Assembly: GCA_012295275.1 (NCBI GenBank)
Contig: CM022670.1
Location: 10,275,583-10,339,582, forward strand
Direction of reading: 5' to 3'
DNA length: 64,000 nt
From: Chrysomallon squamiferum
Taxonomy: Eukaryota; Mollusca; Gastropoda; Neomphalida; Peltospiridae
Positions 39,181-53,326 of the stretch are shown here, one piece after another. The notes below the pieces were generated by a model, which was given only the letters and a program-made list of their open reading frames with translations, was not told the DNA's origin and did not search any database. Every line of letters begins with the position of its first letter. Position 1 is the first letter of the stretch. The position numbers and the translations under genes are program-made.

Positions 39181-40198
39181 AAAAAGAAGTTTATGTAACG
39201 AATAAACAAATAAAAAATAAATAAATAAAACTGACAAATAATAACATTTAGAAAATATTCTAAAATATTCACTAAAATTACAATTCCATTCGTTTTCCAC
39301 GTTTATCGTAAAATCGATTCTAAACAAAACAAAATCGATTCTCAGATCTGGGTCCCCTCCTAATTTTTCTTTATTTGTAATTAACCAGCTAAATCTCTAC
39401 ATTTACATTTCAGATCAGGACAGCCAGAGATTCAAGAAACTGCTGCACAAGTCGACCTACTCAGTCGGTCCTAAAAATAAATTCATACAAGACATTGTCG
39501 TCATAAAAAGATATATTTTTATAGCGTTATTATCAGTTCAAACTCTTTTCCGGTATGTTGCGGTAAACAACACATTACTGCTGAAAAATTCTAGAGATTT
39601 AGAATCCGGAAAGTTCTTATGTCATATGATCTCATTCGGCAAGAAAAGTATTCTTTGTTTATTCAACGCCTACGGTTTATACGTGTATAACATCAATCTG
39701 ACCCGAATCGGGTTTATAGAGACAAGTTACGGTTATCAACTTATAGCGGCTGTTAGCGACACCGTAATTGTCGGTTATGTTGAAAAATTGATTCATTTTC
39801 TAACCATAAAAGATAACAAAATTGTTTCTCTGAGAGCAATGCAGTCGAAAGAAGAAATAAATTACTTTGTTGCTACAGTGGATTTTAATATTCTGTATCA
39901 AGATACTGGGAAATCAGCCATAGTATGTGTCAGTCAAACTGGGTATCAGCTCTGGAGTGCGACCGCCTCTTTTTCAAATTACTATCTGGCGGCAACGGAA
40001 AACGGCAGCCACGTATTCTTTGTTAGTTACGGTAGTGAGGAGAAATCTCTAACTTATCTGAAGGACGAAGGGAAGACGAATGTGAAACTAGTTTCAAACG
40101 TGTTTCCTGAAAAAAACTCACTAAAAATGGTGATAGATGAATTCGGAACGCTTTATGTTATATCCCCTCATACTGTTGACATTTTTGTGTTTGACTGA
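38158..40198 (+). CDS. Gene D: secreted cysteine-rich/propeller-like protein
   Basis: Exons 38158-38394, 38757-38871 and 39414-40198 join in frame to give 378 residues, with splice sites matching B. Signal peptide, ten-cysteine domain (same spacing) and the roughly 260-residue exon 3 domain are all intact. Relative to B, exon 3 carries a three-residue Y-G-S insertion and lacks one residue at each of two sites, changes shared with E. Its 5' part and flanks resemble B, as expected of tandem units, but exon 2 to exon 3 resembles E. The S-V-G-P-K-N-K-F and I-K-R-Y-I-F segments differ from B (V-D-P-E-N-K-Y, I-N-R-S-I-F), so one B sequon is absent. The function is unknown; secretion is inferred. 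Confidence 0.85.
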
Positions 40199-42040
40199 GT
40201 TGAGTTTGCGTGTGATCGCTTAACGTACACACGTACATGAACACAGGGCTGACGAAATTATGTTTCCATTTTTAGCACGATCGGACAAATAATTTCTGAA
40301 AAAAGACCATAACACACGCATCAACTGGTCAATATTGTTGAAACGGGTATTTCTAGAAAGGTCATTTATTAAGGATTCTGAAAATGACATGATCTGTTGT
40401 CTAGGGATAATTTAAAGGGTAATAACCCTTTTAACCTTTACTTTGACCTTGAATTTAACTTAGCGGCTCACACGATCTAGAAACGTCCATGTCCCAGTTA
40501 CGCTAAATAGCAATTTTCAGTAAAATCGGAAAGAGTGAGCTTTCATTTTCCCCGTATTTTGGGTAATTTAACGCCGAATATATACGTACATCTATACATG
40601 CAATCATACATACATACATACATACATACATTTGAGATAAAATACTATAGCTATGTATTCGGAATTTTAACATATTGTCTCCAGTTTATTTGTTGTGATT
40701 ATTTTGTGTTTTAGCTTGCAATTTGCGTTATTCACGTTCTGCTTTTCGTATTGATTGCAATTACAGAATTACATGTGAAAGCACAGTAGAGAAAATATTA
40801 ATAACTTTGAAATATTAATAACATCACTTATTGTGGTATCACCTTATTGGTTATAGTATCCTTATATGTTAATAGTGTATTAAGTAGCAGGAGGAGCAGC
40901 AGTAGTAGTTGTAGAAGTAGAAGTAGCAGCAGAAATAATGGTGGGTGCAGTGTCAGCAGCAGTGGTATAAAACTGTTAATGGTAGTTGTAGTGATAGTGG
41001 TAGTTGTAGTGGGAGTGGTGGTGGTGGTAGTAATGTTAATAGTAATCGTTGTTAAGTAATAATCGTACTAGCTGCAGTAGAGTTAGTAGCACCAGTAGCA
41101 GTAGAAGTAGTAATAGAAGAAGTAAATATTATAAACTATAAAAATAAATAAATTAAAAAGGTTATAAGGAGACATTAACTTTGTGTGTATTTTCTGTTGT
41201 AATCTGGTGTAATTTATTTTGTCATTAAAGTGTTATATGTCAAAATCGCACTGCGTTGCCTATGTTTAAAGAAAATTAATTTTACACAAACGTACACACA
41301 CGTGCACGCACACACAACCACACTGGATGCATAATTCTTCTTTTAATAACATTTACATATACATTTTTTTCTTTTGATGTCATTTACAAATAATTAAACG
41401 TTTCGTTTAACAGCATTTATTAAACAGAAAAATACTGACATACAAATTTTTTGTTTTTGATTAATTCGAATTATATTATTAATAATATTAATTATGTTAT
41501 CAGTGTGTGTATGTATTTGTGTTTATTAATATATATAATTCCTTATCAAAATGTGAATTCAGAAATGTAACTCGGTTCTTGGAAAATAAAAAATCACATA
41601 AAAATAAATTTAAATTGTTATTATTTTATGTAAAATGTACCAAATAGATAGTATGGATTTTAAAATGATTTTATTCATAATTTTTAAAATCGACAACCTG
41701 TGTTTCGGATGACATAAAAAAGGAGTTACTTTTAGAGTTACTGTTTGACAGCTGAGTAATCCCAGTGTACATACATACATACATACATACACACACATAC
41801 ACACACATATATATATTTCTGTGAGAGTGTGTGTATGTGGACTTAGGGTGATTCATATATGATCCTGTTGTAGACATTTTGTTTTTTACATGAATTGGAG
41901 GAAATGTTTGAGTAGACTTTAGTGTCACCACTATCATTCGAAACATGCTTTTATCTTTTTGTCAGTTATTAATACTCAAAAACTCCGTGGAAACAAAAAA
42001 AGTCATATATCTAAGTCGTGGAACTTAATACTAAGTAAAA

Positions 42041-42780
<740 letters not shown>

Positions 42781-43379
42781 TAATAATTAAATTTCAGTTT
42801 GGAGATTAATAAATATTTCACATATTTAACTAATATAAAAATAATAAATAATGAGTTTTGTGTTTTATCTATAATATGACAAGACAGCATTAATTGTTAA
42901 TGCAGATGTAATCTATAGTTTTGCATTACTCTTTATGTTTCTTTTAGAGATAAATACCTGAGCAACTTTTTCTGTTTCTGAAATTCTTTTCACAGCAACA
43001 ATAAAAAATTTAAAAAAAACAAGAGAAGCTGATAAATAAAACAGTTAATTTCTTAAAACCATTTAATTTACTCAACAGTAACAATATAAACATTTATTAC
43101 TATATGTATAAATAAAAATAATTTTAATTATTTAAGGCTTTCCAATTCCATCGTTTCTGACGCAAGTGGGATTTAAAAATAACAATAATATAAAATATTC
43201 TATTACAAAAACACCTTAGATTTTTAACATTGTATGACCTTGGTGTTCACAGGAAAGAAATTTGTGTTATTAAAACAAAATATGTTAAAATTACTTCATA
43301 AAATCGAAAATTTAAAAGTACTTCGGACGAATGAAACATATTAGAAATGCTAACAAAATAATAGTGAAGTATAACACTG

Positions 43380-43710
43380 AAATAAATTAAGAATATAATA
43401 TTAAAACAAACTGAAACTACGTAATCACAGAAAAACGTATTAGAAGCACTGAAAAACACTGAAATGAATTAATGATACACTATAATATTGAAACAAATTA
43501 AAATAAAAAATAAAAAATTTAAAATATAATAACAATACTATATAGCATTAAAACAAAAGTACTTCATATTTTTTAAACAAATTAAAAGCAAAGCGTAAAA
43601 GTTTTATAAAACACTGAAACAAAAGGATTGAGTAACAATAAAACGAATTAAAAATACTTTAATTAAACAAAATAAAAGGATTACGTAACAATGAAACACG
43701 CTAAAAGCAT
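43380..43710. repeat. Minisatellite upstream of E
   Basis: More degenerate counterpart of the arrays upstream of B and D (ACTGAAACAAAAGGATTGAG near 43,613). Its presence shows the array predates the split of the third unit. Confidence 0.6.
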
Positions 43711-44234
43711 GTATATATATTTTTTTTATTTATTATTTATTTTTTGTTTTAGAATTTACATACTTCACTACTTTATTTCTTTTGTTCTGAAAAACGTTCG
43801 CATTATGCAGCATTCATCTTTCAAACCATCATGATTTGTACCAGCTCTCACACATCTTTCTAACAAAAGAGTTATGACCATTACCGAGCTTTATGATATC
43901 AGCACAATAAAAGTTCAAAATGTAAACAGTAAATCTGCATTTTTAGTTTCTGATCGAATAAACACTTAATTACTGAAACATATATATATATATATATATA
44001 TTTTATCTTCCTCAGCGTTAAACCAGTGTAAATATCAACAGCCTTTTTACGTCAAAGAGAAAATTAATATATAATTACACAATACTGAGAAATTATTAAA
44101 TTAAATATTCTGAAAAAATATACTTATGTTTTATGTTTATAGGGTCATCATTTGCGTTTTTAATTTATTTATGTACCAGTTCCAAGTGACAGTCTGAGAT
44201 ACATAAACATTTAATGACCTTTTAGATACAAATA

Positions 44235-44239
44235 CGCCC

Positions 44240-44285
<46 letters not shown>

Positions 44286-44372
44286 TACACACACACACGC
44301 ACACACACACACACGTACGCACACACACACACACACACGTACGCACACACACACACACACGCACGCACACAC
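44235..44372. repeat. (CA)n with CACG variants upstream of E
   Basis: A CA array of over 130 bases in the 5' flank of E. The same site in B and D carries only about ten CA-type units (near 23,950 and 37,800). Confidence 0.93.
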
Positions 44373-44602
44373 AGACAGGCTTTATTGGTTTAAGATTCAT
44401 TATAGAGTCAAATATGATTGGTTTTCTTTCATCAAATAGTCAACGCCTTCAAAGTAGGTTTATGAATACCCAGTGTTTTGTGTCATTTATTACATCGACA
44501 TAAGATTCATTCACGCGACTTACAGTCAGAAAGAGGTTTGATTATTTCTTTTTTCCTTTTTTGTTTTCAAAGATCAATTTTCTCATATCTGAATATAAAC
44601 GT

Positions 44603-44638
<36 letters not shown>

Positions 44639-44705
44639 CGTATAACGGAAATTTCTCTATTTTTACAGAGAAAGCGAAGTTTCAGCTAAGTAGAAAAGTA
44701 AAACA

Positions 44706-45235
44706 ATGAAAAATTATTCTACCATCGTCGTTGTAGTATTGTTCGCGATTGTTAACAATGTGACAGTGTCGTGGTCAAAGAAGTTTCATCCAGTTGGTGT
44801 GAAGATGTGCTGCCTGATCTGTAAACGTGAAACTTCTTGTAGAACCACAACTTACAGTTCAAAAACTCTCGTATGTGACGTCACGGGTTCTGATCTTAAC
44901 GACGGAAAATCAATAGAAGATATCTGCAAAAACAGTAATGAGGTGAGTGTATATAATATATATATATACATACATCTAAAATAATAATGCGTACAAAAGT
45001 TATAAATGATATACATACATACAAATGTGTGTGTGTATATATATATATATATAGCATTTACAATTTTTGTGATAAAATGGGAATTTAAAAACACAAAAAT
45101 AAATAGTTTCAAAATATTTTATACATTTTTGTTTTTAAGCAGTAAGTCATTGTTAATAATAAAGTGTGACAGCAAAAAGATTTATGGGGGAATAACAATC
45201 CCGTTAATGTGAAAAATGCATCGTATTAAACACAA

Positions 45236-45272
<37 letters not shown>

Positions 45273-46616
45273 CAGAAAATGCACAGACACTTGAATGAAA
45301 TAATTAATTAATTAATTAATTAAAATAAGGAAGAGTATAAATAATTTAAATGTTTCTAATATTTGAAGGTGATACAAGACAGCTGTATGAATTCTCAGTG
45401 TGAACAAGGTCGTGAATGTCTGACAAATCGTAGAAAAGAAATTCGATGTGTTCCTAAAATGTCTCCAAGAGCGACCCAAAAAAGTAAGTAGAATAATATC
45501 TTCCGTTTGTTGGTTTAGACATGAAATTAATCGAATACTGTCTCTACACATTTCTATATTAATGGGATTTTTGTTTGTTTTTTCTCTCGTATAATCTGAG
45601 AGAGGAAATACGCTGTTGTTTTTCATGATTTAGCTGCAAAGAATATTTTATGTAAACCTTCCCATAAACTGGTACATAATAAATGAAACGTAATGACTGA
45701 ATGGTTATTTATAATCTGCATGTATTGTATTTCATGTAATTATAACCTTCATTAAGAAAACAAAAAAAGAAGTTTATGTAACAAATAAACAAATAAAAAA
45801 TAAATAAATAAAACTGATAAATAATAACATTTAGAAAATATTCTAAAATATTCACTAAAATTACAATTCCATTCGTTTTCCACGTTTTTCGTAAAATCGA
45901 TTCTAAACAAAACAAAATCGATTCTCAGATCTGGGTCCCGTACTCATTTTTCTTTATTTGTAATTAACCAGCTAAATCTCTACATTTACATTTCAGATCA
46001 GGACAGACACAGATTCAAGAAACTGCTGCATCAGTCGACCTACTCAGTCGGTCCCAAAAATAAATTCATACAAGACATTGTCGTCATAAAAAGATATATT
46101 TTTATAGCGTTATTATCAGTGCAAACTCTTTTCCGGTATGTTGCGGTAAACAACACATTACTGCTGAAAAATTCGAGAGATTTAGAATCCGGAAAGTTCT
46201 TATGTCATATGATCTCATTCGGCAAGAAAAGTATTCTTTGTTTATTCAACGCCTACGGTTTATACGTGTATAACATCAATCTGACCCGAATCGGGTTTAT
46301 AGAGACAAGTTACGGTTATCAACTTATAGCGGCTGTTAGCGACACCGTAATTGTCGGTTATGTTGAAAAATTGATTCATTTTCTAACCATAAAAGATAAC
46401 AAAATTATTTCTCTGAGAGCAATGCAGTCGAAAGAAGAAATAAATTACTTTGTTGCTACAGTGGATCTTAATATTCTGTATATAAATCCTGGGAAATCAG
46501 CCATAGTATGTGTCAATCAAACTGGGTATCAGCTCTGGAGTGCGACCGCCTCTTTTTCAAATTACTATTTGGCGACAACAAAAACGGCAGCCACGTATTC
46601 TTTGTTAGTTAGGTAG
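44706..46616 (+). pseudogene. Gene E: long-form copy with frameshifted C-terminus
   Basis: Exons 44706-44942 and 45369-45483 are intact, with normal splice sites, a signal peptide (VVVVLFAIV) and all ten cysteines. Exon 3 starts at 45997 in frame, but one base is missing near 46,580 compared with B and D, and a second near 46,611. The frame ends at TAG 46614-46616, giving about 323 residues, of which the last ten are out of frame. Homology to the normal C-terminus continues to about 46,779. It may be a recent pseudogene or a truncated but secreted protein. Exon 3 is much closer to D than to B. Confidence 0.8.
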
Positions 46617-47169
46617 TAAAGAGAAATCTCTAACTTATCTGAAGGACGAAGGGAAAACGATTGTGAAACTAGTTTCAAACGTGTTTCCTGAAAAAAACTC
46701 ACGAAAAATGGTGATAGATGAATTCGGAACGCTTTATGTTACATCCCTTCATACTGTTGACATTTTTGTGTTTGACTGAGTTGAGTTTGCATATAATCGC
46801 TTGTACCTATCTACGTATCTACTTACGTACGTAGATACACGAACACAGAAAAAAACATACACGCATATATACAACACAAAATGAAAAACAATGTAAACAG
46901 GGCTGACGAAATTATGTTTCCGTTTTTTGCATGATCGGACAAATGGTTTCTGAGATACAGAAATTTTGAAAAAAAGAACATAACACACCCATCAGCTTGT
47001 CAGTATTGTTGAAACGGGTATTTCTAGAAAGGTCATTTATTATTGATTCTGAAAATGACATTATCTTTTTACGTTGGGATAATTTAAAGGGTGATAACCT
47101 TTTAAAATTTTACTTTGACTTTGAATTTGACGCGGAGGTTGACGTGATCTTGAAATGACCATGTCCCAG

Positions 47170-47438
47170 TGATGACTGGATAAAAATTCACAGGGAAATA
47201 ATCACAGAAAAAAAATTCACAAGTTAGTGTAGGAAAAAAAGAATCACAGGAAAAAAGGTCACAAAATGTATGGGTTTGAAGAGTACTGAATGTGGCATCA
47301 AAGTATGCCTGGGGTAATTGTTAAGCTTATTGATTAGACTTGATTGAAGAAAGGGGCTTCATATTGTGCAGGGGTGGTGACTTGTTACATTTATTTTTTT
47401 CTGTCACTTTTTTTTCCTGTGACTTTTTCCCTAGAATC
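47170..47438. mobile_element. MITE-like insertion unique to the E flank
   Basis: The 3' block shared by B, D and E is interrupted here by about 270 bases. GTCCCA flanks both sides (47163-47168 and 47439-47444), a likely target duplication. The ends are inverted versions of one another in outline (TCACAGGGAAATAATCACAG on the left; CCTGTGACTTTTTCCCTAGA on the right). There is no coding content. B (26,675) and D (40,494) show the uninterrupted site. Confidence 0.6.
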
Positions 47439-48246
47439 GTCCCAATTACCGTAAATACCAATTTTCAGCAAAATCGGAGAGAGTGAGCTTTCTTTTTTCC
47501 ACTTATTTGGGGTAATTTAATACGGAGTGTATACGCACATATACACGTCCACTCACACATACTTACCTACCTACCTAGATACATACATATATACATATAC
47601 ATACGCACATTTATCCATACATACGTACATACCTATATTTGAATGAGAACAAATACTATAATTTTGTATTTGAAATTCTAAAATATTGCCACCTGTTTCT
47701 TTGTTGTTATTATTTAGTCATTTAGTAGTAATCGCTGTTAAGTAATAATCGTTGTACTTATAGTTGTAATAGAAACAACTAGTTGTAGTAGCACTAGTGG
47801 TAGCAGTAGCAGTAGAAGTAGTAATGTAAGAAGAACTAAATATTAAAAATAAATGAATAAATTAACTTTGTGTGTATTTTCTGTTGTAATCTGGTGTAAT
47901 TTATTTTATCATTAAAGTGTTATTTGTTAAAATCGCACTGCGTTGCTTATGTTTAATTAAAATTAGTTTAACACAAACGTACACACACGTGCACGCACAC
48001 ACAACCACACTGGATGCATAATTCTTCTTTTAATAACATTTACATATAATTTTCTTTTTGATATCATTTACGTGTTTCGTTTAATAGCATTTGCATATGT
48101 AATTGTTTTCTGTTATTTCCGTTTACATAAATCATTTGTTTTCTTTTAATGCCATTAATATGTATATATATTTTCCTATCTAAATTTCAAGTCAGTTATT
48201 CCAAACAAATTATTAATGATCAAACACTGTATTATCTAAAACTGAC

Positions 48247-48250
<4 letters not shown>

Positions 48251-48299
<49 letters not shown>
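48251..48299. repeat. (GA)n microsatellite at array right edge
   Basis: About 24 GA units directly after TTATCTAAAACTGACGA, where the other copies have GAAGAAGAAA (15,298) or GGAAGACAAA (19,287). Confidence 0.93.
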
Positions 48300-48303
<4 letters not shown>

Positions 48304-48449
48304 AAAATAACTGAGGAAAATACAGTTTTAATGTTGTTGTTATAGTTCTACTGAATAATAAAATTATGAGCAGAGATAATTTTTATCTAAAGAACCGCTT
48401 AATTGCTAAACATATTCAGTTAAAAAAGCTGCAATATTAAAAATGCTTT

Positions 48450-49020
48450 TGGTTAGATTGCGCCCCAAAACCCGAGTTTTTGCATATTTTATTTTATTTT
48501 ATTTTATTATTATTTTTTTTAAATCTATTTTTTAAGACGGGATTGTCACCTGACGTTTACAAAATACGTTTATCAAAATATACTTAAAAGACTGAGGATA
48601 TAAAATCTGTTTTTAATTCATTCGCCTTCCACTTTTTATAATGATGTGATCGCGCGACTCCTTTCACAGATAGGGTGGTTTACTAGTAGTAAGACACTTG
48701 CTGTGCTGAAGAAGTGCATCTGTTGCTGTCAGTGAACAAACAGGTTGTCAGAATAGCTAATATGAAATAGTGAATTAATTAGTACTCCCTTCATCTATGA
48801 TATTGAATTAGTAATACCATAACGAAGGCACAATGAAATATAAAAATTAAAATAAATATCAAAAATGGCTGTTAAAGAATTGTTTGCTCCTAATGTATAC
48901 CACTGAATATGTAAACTATTTCTTTTTGGTAGTACATTAATAATAATCCATATGTAACGACTGATTATCAAATACATTTTTTTAATAAACCTCTAACAAA
49001 ACGACAAGTTAAGTCTGATA
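48450..49020. other. Right flank of the cluster, nothing recognised
   Basis: Homology to the array fades by about 48,600. No exon, RNA gene or repeat was recognised in the rest. Confidence 0.6.
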
Positions 49021-51161
49021 ATAATCAGCCTAACTAAATTAATTCACTAATGCATTATAGAATTTCGGGTTTAACGATAATCTTGACACCTTTAGTGTTA
49101 TCAGATTATTAACTGTTGACATAAGTTGTTTATCCTATTACAAACCACGTATTGTGGATTAAGAGACAAGTATATGGCCATGTCAGATTATGTTTATGAA
49201 ATGCCTGCTTGAGCCATTTTCTGATGAAAACACCTCACCTATGTTATCTTGTAGCCTTTTAGTTGACCGAGAAAAAGAAGGAGTGTTACCTTACTGCGGT
49301 AGTAGTAGTAGTAGTAGTAGCAGCAGTACTAGTAGTAGTAAAGTAATATTAATAATAATAATATTATTGGTGGTAATAATAGTCTTGGTAGGAATAATGG
49401 AAGAAGTAGGAGTGGTAATGATAGTAGTAGTAGTTGTAACAACAGGAGTGGTAGTAATAGTATAGTGTTACAGTGTTGTAATAATAGTAGTAGTATAGTG
49501 TTACAGTGTTGTAGTAACAGTAATAGTGTAGTGTTACAGTCCTGTAGTAACTGTAATAGTGTAGTGTTCCAGTCCTGTAGTAACAGTAATAGTGTAGTGT
49601 TACAGTCCTGTAGTAACAGTAATAGTACAGTGTTACAGTACTGTAGTAACAGTAATAGTACAGTGTTACAGTACTGTAGTAACAGTAATAGTGTAGCGTC
49701 ACAGTAGTGTAGTAACAGTAACAGTACAGTGTTTCAGTAATAGTGTAGTGTTCCAGTCCTGTAGTAACAGTAATAGTACAGTGTTACAGTACTGTAGTAA
49801 CAGTAATAGTGTAGCGTCACAGTAGTGTAGTAACAGTAATAGTACAGTGTTTCAGTAATAGTGTAGTGTTACAGTACTGTAGTAACAGTAATAGTATAGT
49901 GTTACAGTACTGTAGTAACAGTAATAGTATAGTGTTACAGTGTTGTAGTAACAGTAATAGTAGTGTTACAGTACTGTAGTAACAGTAATAGTATAGTGTT
50001 ACAGTACTGTAGTAACAGTAATAGTGTAGTGTTACAGTCCTGTAGTAACAGTAATAGTGTAGTGTTCCAGTCCTGTAGTAACAGTAATAGTACAGTGTTT
50101 CAGTAATAGTGTAGTGTTACAGTACTGTAGTAACAGTAATGGTGTAGTATTACAGTACTGTAGTAACAGTAATGGTGTATTTACAGTACTGTAGTAACAG
50201 TAATAGTGTAGTAACAGTAATAGTGTAGTGTTACAGTACTGTAGTAACAGTAATAGTGTAGCGTCGCAGTACTGTAGTAACAGTAATAGTGTAGTGTTAC
50301 AGTCCTGTAGTAACAGTAATAGTGTAGTGTTACATTGTTGAAGTAACAGTAATAGTGCAGTGTTACAGTGTTGAAGTAACAGTAATAGTGTAGTGTTACA
50401 TTGTTGTAGTAACAGTAATAGTGCAGTGTTTCACTGTTGTAGTAACAGTAATAGTGTAGTGTAGTAACAGTAATAGTGTAGTGTTCCAGTCCTGTAGTAA
50501 CATTGTTACATTGTTGAAGTAACAGTAATAGTGTAGTGTTACAGTGTTGTAGTAACAGTAATAGTGCAGTGTTTCACTGTTGAAGTAACAGTAATAGTGT
50601 AGTGTTACAGTCCTGTAGTAACAGTAGTAGTGTAGTGTTCCAGTCCTGTAGTAACAGTAATAGTGTAGTGTTACAGTCCTGTAGTAACAGTAATAGTGTT
50701 GTGTTACAGTGTTGTAGTAACAGTAATAGTATAGTGTTACAGTGTTGTAGTAACAGTAATAGTGTAGTGCTACAGTACTGTAGTAAGAGTAATAGTCAGG
50801 TGTTATAGTCCTCTAGTAACAGTAATAGTGTAGTGCTTGAGTACTACAGTAACAGTAATAGTATAGTGTTACAGTGTTGTAGTAAAGTAGTAATACAGTA
50901 TTACAATGTTTTAATAACAATAACAATATAGACGTATGTGTTATAGTAACAATAGTAATAGTATTGTGTTATAGTGTTGTAGTAACAGTAGCACTGTTGG
51001 TTACAATATTAATACACTAGCTGAATGAAAGTATTTATATTACAAGCGGTGAAAATTGTTACTACTGGATGAAAATTGTTAGTTGCTGTTGTTATGACAG
51101 AAGTAGTGTCAAACTGGTACGATGACAGCAGTAACAGCGTGCATCATGATCGAAACCTTTA

Positions 51162-51208
<47 letters not shown>

Positions 51209-51986
51209 TCCACTTATGTTGACAAATAATTCTTACCATTAGTAATGAAAGGACGACGACTTTGTCAATAAATGTATTTTATTCTTGCTTCGAAGTATAT
51301 TACGTGTGTGTGTGCGTAATTACATATGCGCTTGTGTATGTCTGTGAATGAAGAATATTTCTTTTGTACGTGCATGTGTATATTTGTGTGTATAAAAGTA
51401 TATACCACATCAGTGCAAAGAAAAAAAGAGACAAAAGAGAAACGGAGATAGAAGGAGAGAAAGAAAAATAAAAAAACGAGAGAAAACTAGAGACAGTGTG
51501 AGTATGATACGACGTCATGTGATATAACTATTATTACATTATTTTGTTCAGTGTATACAGAAGTCTGTGGAAATAAAGCTACTCGACGTCGACTGATTTC
51601 TTTCAGATCCAGTAATCAACAAGTGCAGGCCAACGAATCGTGTTACAGGTTCAACCTATTCGACCTTTCCTTACAGATATGAGAACGAAAAGAGCAGCAT
51701 TATTATTTATTAGCCGTTATTTCATCAGCTGGCGACTGGGTGGTACGAATCAGACTTCCTCTTTAGCGGTCAGTTATTTCTCAGCGAAGGAAATCTCGTC
51801 ACTTTGAAGTCACCGATTGCATGACTGGTTCTCAATGTCAAAAAAAGTTTAAAAAAATAAAAAAAAAAAAAAAAAAAATTAAATTAAAAAATTAAATAAA
51901 ATTAAAAGTAAAAAGGATAAAGGTTAAATAATAATAATAATAATAACAACAGCAACAGTAACAACAACAACAACAACAACAACAAC

Positions 51987-52044
<58 letters not shown>

Positions 52045-52251
52045 GCAAGAACAACAACATCAACAACAATAACTAACTAACTAACTAAATAAATAAATAA
52101 AGGATGAAATAAATAAAAAAATAAAATTAGTAAAAAATAAAATAAAATGATTATCTCAATAGTTAATAATCTGATAACAGTAAAAGTGTCAAGATTATCG
52201 TTATACGCGAAATTATGTAAGGCATATGTAAATTAGTTAGGGTGATTAATT
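49021..52251. mobile_element. 3.2-kb segment bounded by ~100-bp inverted repeats
   Basis: 49,021-49,122 and 52,150-52,251 are inverted copies sharing the core AACGATAATCTTGACAC and TGTTATCAGATTATTAACT. By eye they are about 80 per cent identical. The interior holds the 33-bp minisatellite, ATT/ATTT arrays (51,159-51,210) and AAT/CAA arrays (about 51,930-52,042), with no transposase seen. It could be a non-autonomous DNA transposon or a foldback element, or a chance inverted duplication. Target-site duplications were not found. Confidence 0.55.
49461..50910. repeat. 33-bp minisatellite
   Basis: Over 40 head-to-tail units close to GTAGTAACAGTAATAGTGTA plus GTGTTACAGTCCT, with variants in the ACAGT(CC/AC/GT)TG part and occasional short or deleted units. 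Because 33 is a multiple of three, the frames stay open in places and read as 11-residue repeats (S-C-S-N-S-N-S), which are not evidence of a gene. Confidence 0.92.
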
Positions 52252-52533
52252 ATGCCTGCTGTTCAGAAATGCTGAAATTTCCCATAACTTATCTACCGCC
52301 CCGCCTCTATTAATGAAACAGTGTTTATTATTTAATTTTTATTTTATTTTGAGATATCTTAATGGTCCATTCATTGGCCTCAGAACACGGGAGCCTGCGA
52401 TATCAGTTGAAGATAATGTTAGATATGAGCTTTAGTAGATTAGTTATGGAACAGTTGATTTACTGATATTATATCTAATTAATTTTAATATGAACTTTTA
52501 CAGTCTCTTTCTTTGTCGCTGTCTTTTTCTTTG

Positions 52534-52824
<291 letters not shown>

Positions 52825-53272
52825 TAGGGACAAATGATTATATATAATGTGTTATTAGCCGTTATATATATGTCTCTTTGTGTATTCGTATTTATATACA
52901 AAAAAATCCATATAGGTATATGGTTTTCTAGCTGTATCTACATTTTTGTACTTGTCTGTTTCCATGTATTATGTACATTATTAATATGTTTATCTGAGTG
53001 TGTGAATGTCACAGTAGTTTTATCTTTATCGACTGATTCCAGCCTTGGGCTCACCGCTATGACAAAGACGAAAGATTAATCAGCAAGATCGTGTTTTAAA
53101 TCCAGCTCATTTATTCATCGAAACATGTTTATCGACTTTAAAATACGAAGCACGTTGTTTGTCATAAATAAAAAGCTCTTAGGGCTTATGCTTATTTTTA
53201 TTTGTTTATGTTTATGGATGTGTGTTGATTATAAGGGTATATATTATGTGTGTGACTATGTGACTATATATT

Positions 53273-53326
<54 letters not shown>

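Noticed and set aside
49461-50910. CRISPR-like regular array
   Set aside because: Units are contiguous with no unique spacers; it is a eukaryotic minisatellite in an animal-type locus.
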